DNA from: Candidatus Woesearchaeota archaeon
GTDB lineage: Archaea > Nanobdellota > Nanobdellia > UBA10117 > WJKY01
Direction of reading: 5' to 3'
Assembly: GCA_014728835.1 (NCBI GenBank)
Contig: WJKY01000001.1
Location: forward strand, 1-14,069
DNA: 14,069 nucleotides
Shown: in pieces, positions 10,958 to 14,069 of the stretch
How the letters are laid out: each line of letters starts with the position of its first letter
Position numbering within the stretch: the stretch's first letter is position 1
The notes under the pieces: model-generated
What the model was told of the DNA's origin: nothing
The model's database searches: none
What the model saw: the letters and a program-made list of their open reading frames with translations, nothing else
Position numbers and translations under genes: made by a program

Positions 10958-13900
10958 TGAGTGAAGAAAAAAATCTACTCATAAATAAGTATTTTGAAGA
11001 AAATAATTTTGCTCAATCTAATATTGAATCTTATAATAGTTTTGTTGAATGGAGATTACAAGCTTTAGTTGATGAGCTTGGTGATGCAACACCTGCTGTA
11101 ATCCCGCCAGAATCAGAAGAAGTAAAGTTCAAATTTGGTAAAATAATAGTTGAAAAACCAAACATAGTAGAAGCAGACGGAGCTAAAAGAAATATACTTC
11201 CTGTAGAAGCGCGAATGCGAAATTTAACTTATGCAGCTCCTGTTTATTTAGAAGTTAGTTTAATTGTCGACGGCAAAGAAAAAGAAAGAGCAGAAGTTCC
11301 AATTACTGAGTTGCCTGTGATGTTAAAATCAAAATTATGTTATCTAAATAATCTTTCAAAAGAAGAACTAATCAAACAAGGCGAAGACCCATATGACAGA
11401 GGAGGTTATTTTATTGTAAATGGCACTGAAAGAACTTTATCTTTATTAGAAGACTTATCTTCAAATAGTATTTTTGTATCAAAAGAAAAAACAGGACCTA
11501 TAACACACAGTGCAAGATTATTTTCAATCAGTAAAATTTATAAAATACCACACACATTAGAACGAAAAAAAGATGGCTTATTTTTACTAACTTTTGCTGG
11601 TCTTAAACGAGTGCCAGCTGTAATACTTTTCAAAGCACTTGGAATAACAAAAGATGCAGATATTCCAAAACTAATTAATTTAGAAGGCGCAGATGAAGAT
11701 ATTTACATAAATCTTTATGACTTTATCGATATTAAATCTGAAAGCGCTGCTCACGAAAAAATAGGTAAAATGTCTGGCATGACATTAACACCTGAACAAA
11801 GACAACAAAGAATTGAATATCTTCTTGATAATCTTTTATTTCCTCATATCGGCTCTAAACCTGAAGATAGAAAAGAAAAAGCATACTTTTTAGGCCGCAT
11901 GATAAGGAAATTGCTTTTGCTAAAACAAAGAAAAATAAAAGAAGATGACAAGGATCACTATAAAAATAAAAGAGTTAGATTAGCAGGTGACCTTTTAGAA
12001 GATTTATTCCGAGCAAACATGAAAATCCTTGTTAATGATATGTTGTATATTTTTCAAAGGGGAGTAAGAAGAGGAAAAATCCTTCCAATAAAATCTATTG
12101 TTAGAACAAAATTACTAACTAAGCGAGTTAAGTCAGCAATGGCAACTGGAAACTGGACAGGAAACAGACAAGGTGTAAGCCAAAGACTTGAACGCGACAA
12201 TTCCTTAAGCACACTTTCACACTTACGAAGAGTTGCTTCGTTACTTGAATCTACAAGAGAAAGTTTTGAAGCCCGAGAACTACATGCCACACATTGGGGC
12301 AGATTATGTCCTTTAGAGTCTCCAGAAGGAAAAAACATTGGTTTGAGAAAAAATCTAGCTCTTTTAACATCAATTACTTCTGAACTAAAGGAAACGCAGT
12401 TAGAAAAATTAATTGGCAAACTAAACGACTTTGGATTAAAAGATGTTAGGGATGAAAAAAAATTAAGTGATGTTTTCTTAAATGGCGCATTAGTGGGCGG
12501 TATTGCAAGCCCTCATGATTTCATTGGCAAAATCATAGCAGGGCGGCGCAAAGGAGAAGTTACAAAATTATTAAATCTAATTTACAATAAAGAAGAAGAT
12601 TCAGTTTTTATTAGTGTTGATAAAAACAGAGTTAGAAGACCATTAATTATAGTTAAGAATGGCAAACCTCTTCTAACTGAGGAGCACAAAAACAAACTTA
12701 AAACAAATGAACTTCAGTGGTCAGACTTAGTAAAAGAAGGTATTATTGAATATATAGATGCTTTAGAAGAAGAATCTGCATTAGTTGCGTTATCAGAAGA
12801 AAAAGTAACAGATAAACATACTCATTTGGAAATTAATCCAATTGCAATTTTTGGCATTTGCACATCAATGGTGCCTTATGCTAATTTTAATCAAAGTTCA
12901 CGATTAAACAGAGGGCAAAAAACCCAAAAGCAAGCAATGGGCTGCTATGCTCTTAATTTTCAAAATCGAATGGACACTGCAATTAATTTATTGCATTATC
13001 CGCAGAAACCTATTGTGCGAACATTTACACAAAAAATCTTTGGAGAAGAACTTTCAGCAGGGCAAAACTTAGTAATTGCTGTTTTAAATTATGAAGGATA
13101 TAATATGCAAGACGCTATTGTAGTAAACAGAGCAGCTATTGACAGAGGTTTTGGTCGTTCAACATATTTTAGACCTTATGTAACTGAAAGATTAAGATAT
13201 CCAGGCGGGGTTGTAGATGAAATAATTATTCCAGATAAAGATGTTCAGGGATATACTGTTGAAAGAGATTACAGATTCCTAAACGAAGATGGAATAATTT
13301 ACCCAGAAGCAGAGGTTTCTGGCGGCGAAGTTTTAATTGGTAAAACAAGTCCGCCACGTTTCTTAGGTAAATTAGAAGCATTTAGTACAGCTGCAAACGT
13401 GCGAAAAGATGCTTCTATTCGTGTGCGTTATGGGGAACACGGAATTGTAAACAAAGTTGTTTTAACAGAAAATGTAGACGGAAGTACAATGATTAAAGTT
13501 GACATAAGAAATCATAGATTACCTGAAGTCGGAGATAAATTTTCAAACAGACACGGACAAAAAGGAGTAATAGGACGTGTTGTATCACCAGAAGACATAC
13601 CATTTACAGCAAATGGTATTTCACCAGATATAATTTTCTCTCCTAATGGACTACCAAGGCGAATGACAGTTTCACACTTAATAGAAGCTTTAGGTGGTAA
13701 AGTAGGAGCTCTTGCAGGCCGAAATATTGATGGCACTGCTTTCCAAGCAGAGTCTGCTGAAAAATTAAGAAATGAATTGCTTGAGCTTGGTTTCAGAGAA
13801 GATGGAACAGAAACACTATATGATGGAAGAACAGGAAAAGAATATCCTGCAAGGATTTTTGTAGGAAATATGTATTATTTGCGACTGAAACACCAGGTTG

Positions 13901-14069
13901 CAGACAAGATTCAGGCAAGAGCAAGAGGACCAGTTACTTTACTTACCCGACAACCAACAGAAGGTAAAGCAAAAGAAGGTGGTTTAAGACTTGGAGAGAT
14001 GGAAAAAGATTGTTTTGTTGCTCACGGAGCATCTTTGTTAATGAAAGAAAGATTTGATTCAGATAGAAC
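10957..14069 (+). CDS. rpoB: RNA polymerase subunit B, unsplit, 3' end outside window
   Basis: 1037 codons are visible from the ATG that overlaps the rpoH stop; about 80 C-terminal residues, including the expected zinc-binding clamp part, lie outside. Conserved blocks in order: ATGNWTGNRQGVSQ (396-409), the fork region; HWGRLCPLESPEG (446-458); NQSSRLNRGQKTQKQAMG; GYNMQDAIVVNRAAIDRG, the DNA/RNA hybrid region; NRHGQKGVIG (864-873) at the catalytic centre; SPNGLPRRMTVSHLIE; and RGPVTLLTRQPTEGKAKEGGLRLGEME near the window end. It forms the second-largest subunit, half of the active cleft. B'' and B' are one polypeptide, unlike the split genes of methanogens and haloarchaea. It is co-transcribed with rpoH; rpoA probably follows. 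Confidence 0.98.
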   Translation, partial: MSEEKNLLINKYFEENNFAQSNIESYNSFVEWRLQALVDELGDATPAVIPPESEEVKFKFGKIIVEKPNIVEADGAKRNILPVEARMRNLTYAAPVYLEVSLIVDGKEKERAEVPITELPVMLKSKLCYLNNLSKEELIKQGEDPYDRGGYFIVNGTERTLSLLEDLSSNSIFVSKEKTGPITHSARLFSISKIYKIPHTLERKKDGLFLLTFAGLKRVPAVILFKALGITKDADIPKLINLEGADEDIYINLYDFIDIKSESAAHEKIGKMSGMTLTPEQRQQRIEYLLDNLLFPHIGSKPEDRKEKAYFLGRMIRKLLLLKQRKIKEDDKDHYKNKRVRLAGDLLEDLFRANMKILVNDMLYIFQRGVRRGKILPIKSIVRTKLLTKRVKSAMATGNWTGNRQGVSQRLERDNSLSTLSHLRRVASLLESTRESFEARELHATHWGRLCPLESPEGKNIGLRKNLALLTSITSELKETQLEKLIGKLNDFGLKDVRDEKKLSDVFLNGALVGGIASPHDFIGKIIAGRRKGEVTKLLNLIYNKEEDSVFISVDKNRVRRPLIIVKNGKPLLTEEHKNKLKTNELQWSDLVKEGIIEYIDALEEESALVALSEEKVTDKHTHLEINPIAIFGICTSMVPYANFNQSSRLNRGQKTQKQAMGCYALNFQNRMDTAINLLHYPQKPIVRTFTQKIFGEELSAGQNLVIAVLNYEGYNMQDAIVVNRAAIDRGFGRSTYFRPYVTERLRYPGGVVDEIIIPDKDVQGYTVERDYRFLNEDGIIYPEAEVSGGEVLIGKTSPPRFLGKLEAFSTAANVRKDASIRVRYGEHGIVNKVVLTENVDGSTMIKVDIRNHRLPEVGDKFSNRHGQKGVIGRVVSPEDIPFTANGISPDIIFSPNGLPRRMTVSHLIEALGGKVGALAGRNIDGTAFQAESAEKLRNELLELGFREDGTETLYDGRTGKEYPARIFVGNMYYLRLKHQVADKIQARARGPVTLLTRQPTEGKAKEGGLRLGEMEKDCFVAHGASLLMKERFDSDR

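Noticed and set aside
10957..14069. Split rpoB (B'' and B') as in methanogens
   Set aside because: The reading frame is continuous across the usual split region with no stop or internal start signal.
1..14069. CRISPR array or insertion sequence
   Set aside because: No regularly spaced direct repeats and no transposase gene or terminal inverted repeats were seen.

Overview
The window is AT-rich archaeal DNA, most likely from a DPANN-type archaeon (Woesearchaeota, Pacearchaeota or Aenigmarchaeota-like; the lineage is an inference). The evidence is a TATA box 22-30 bases upstream of many starts with almost no leader, archaeal RNA polymerase genes rpoH and an unsplit rpoB, tRNA identity features of Archaea (C1-G72 tRNA-Tyr, U73 tRNA-Thr), and tRNA introns bounded by bulge-helix-bulge (BHB) splice motifs.

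Layout. 1-453: 3' end of a KaiC/RecA-like ATPase. 508-794: tRNA-Lys(CUU) with three introns. 836-1597 (minus): stand-alone asparagine-synthetase-like PP-loop protein. 1698-2137: tRNA-Ala(GGC, one intron), a structured spacer, and tRNA-Met(CAU, two introns). 2205-3278: degenerate MCM-like protein without Walker motifs. 3266-3949 (minus): family 2 glycosyltransferase. 3959-4146: hairpin-rich non-coding stretch. 4147-4962: LAGLIDADG homing endonuclease, directly followed by intronless tRNA-Thr(GGU) at 4972-5043. 5110-6141: lipoprotein with a clan GH-A glycoside hydrolase fold. 6138-6440 (minus): small basic membrane protein. 6538-7574: two-gene operon (unknown helical protein plus CoaE-like P-loop kinase). 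7610-9049: membrane-anchored surface protein. 9119-9937: second LAGLIDADG endonuclease with an N-terminal DNA-binding repeat, directly followed by tRNA-Tyr(GUA, two introns) and tRNA-Asp(GUC, one intron) at 9952-10276. 10311-10535: small membrane protein. 10724-14069: rpoH-rpoB, running off the window.

The most striking content is in the tRNAs. Five of six carry introns, nine in total. Four of these sit at the same site in the T-loop (59/60), where the exon bases TTCA normally pair with TGAA near the intron 3' end. Three introns (Lys T-loop, Met anticodon loop, Tyr T-loop), plus the spacer directly upstream of tRNA-Met, share a conserved folded RNA of roughly 75-118 nt with compensatory base changes, a GAAA-capped hairpin and a conserved 3' hairpin. 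The same element therefore occurs at two different tRNA positions and once outside any intron, which suggests a mobile or functional structured RNA family. Two free-standing homing endonuclease genes lie 9 and 14 bases upstream of tRNA genes, which may be connected to this intron spread (inference).
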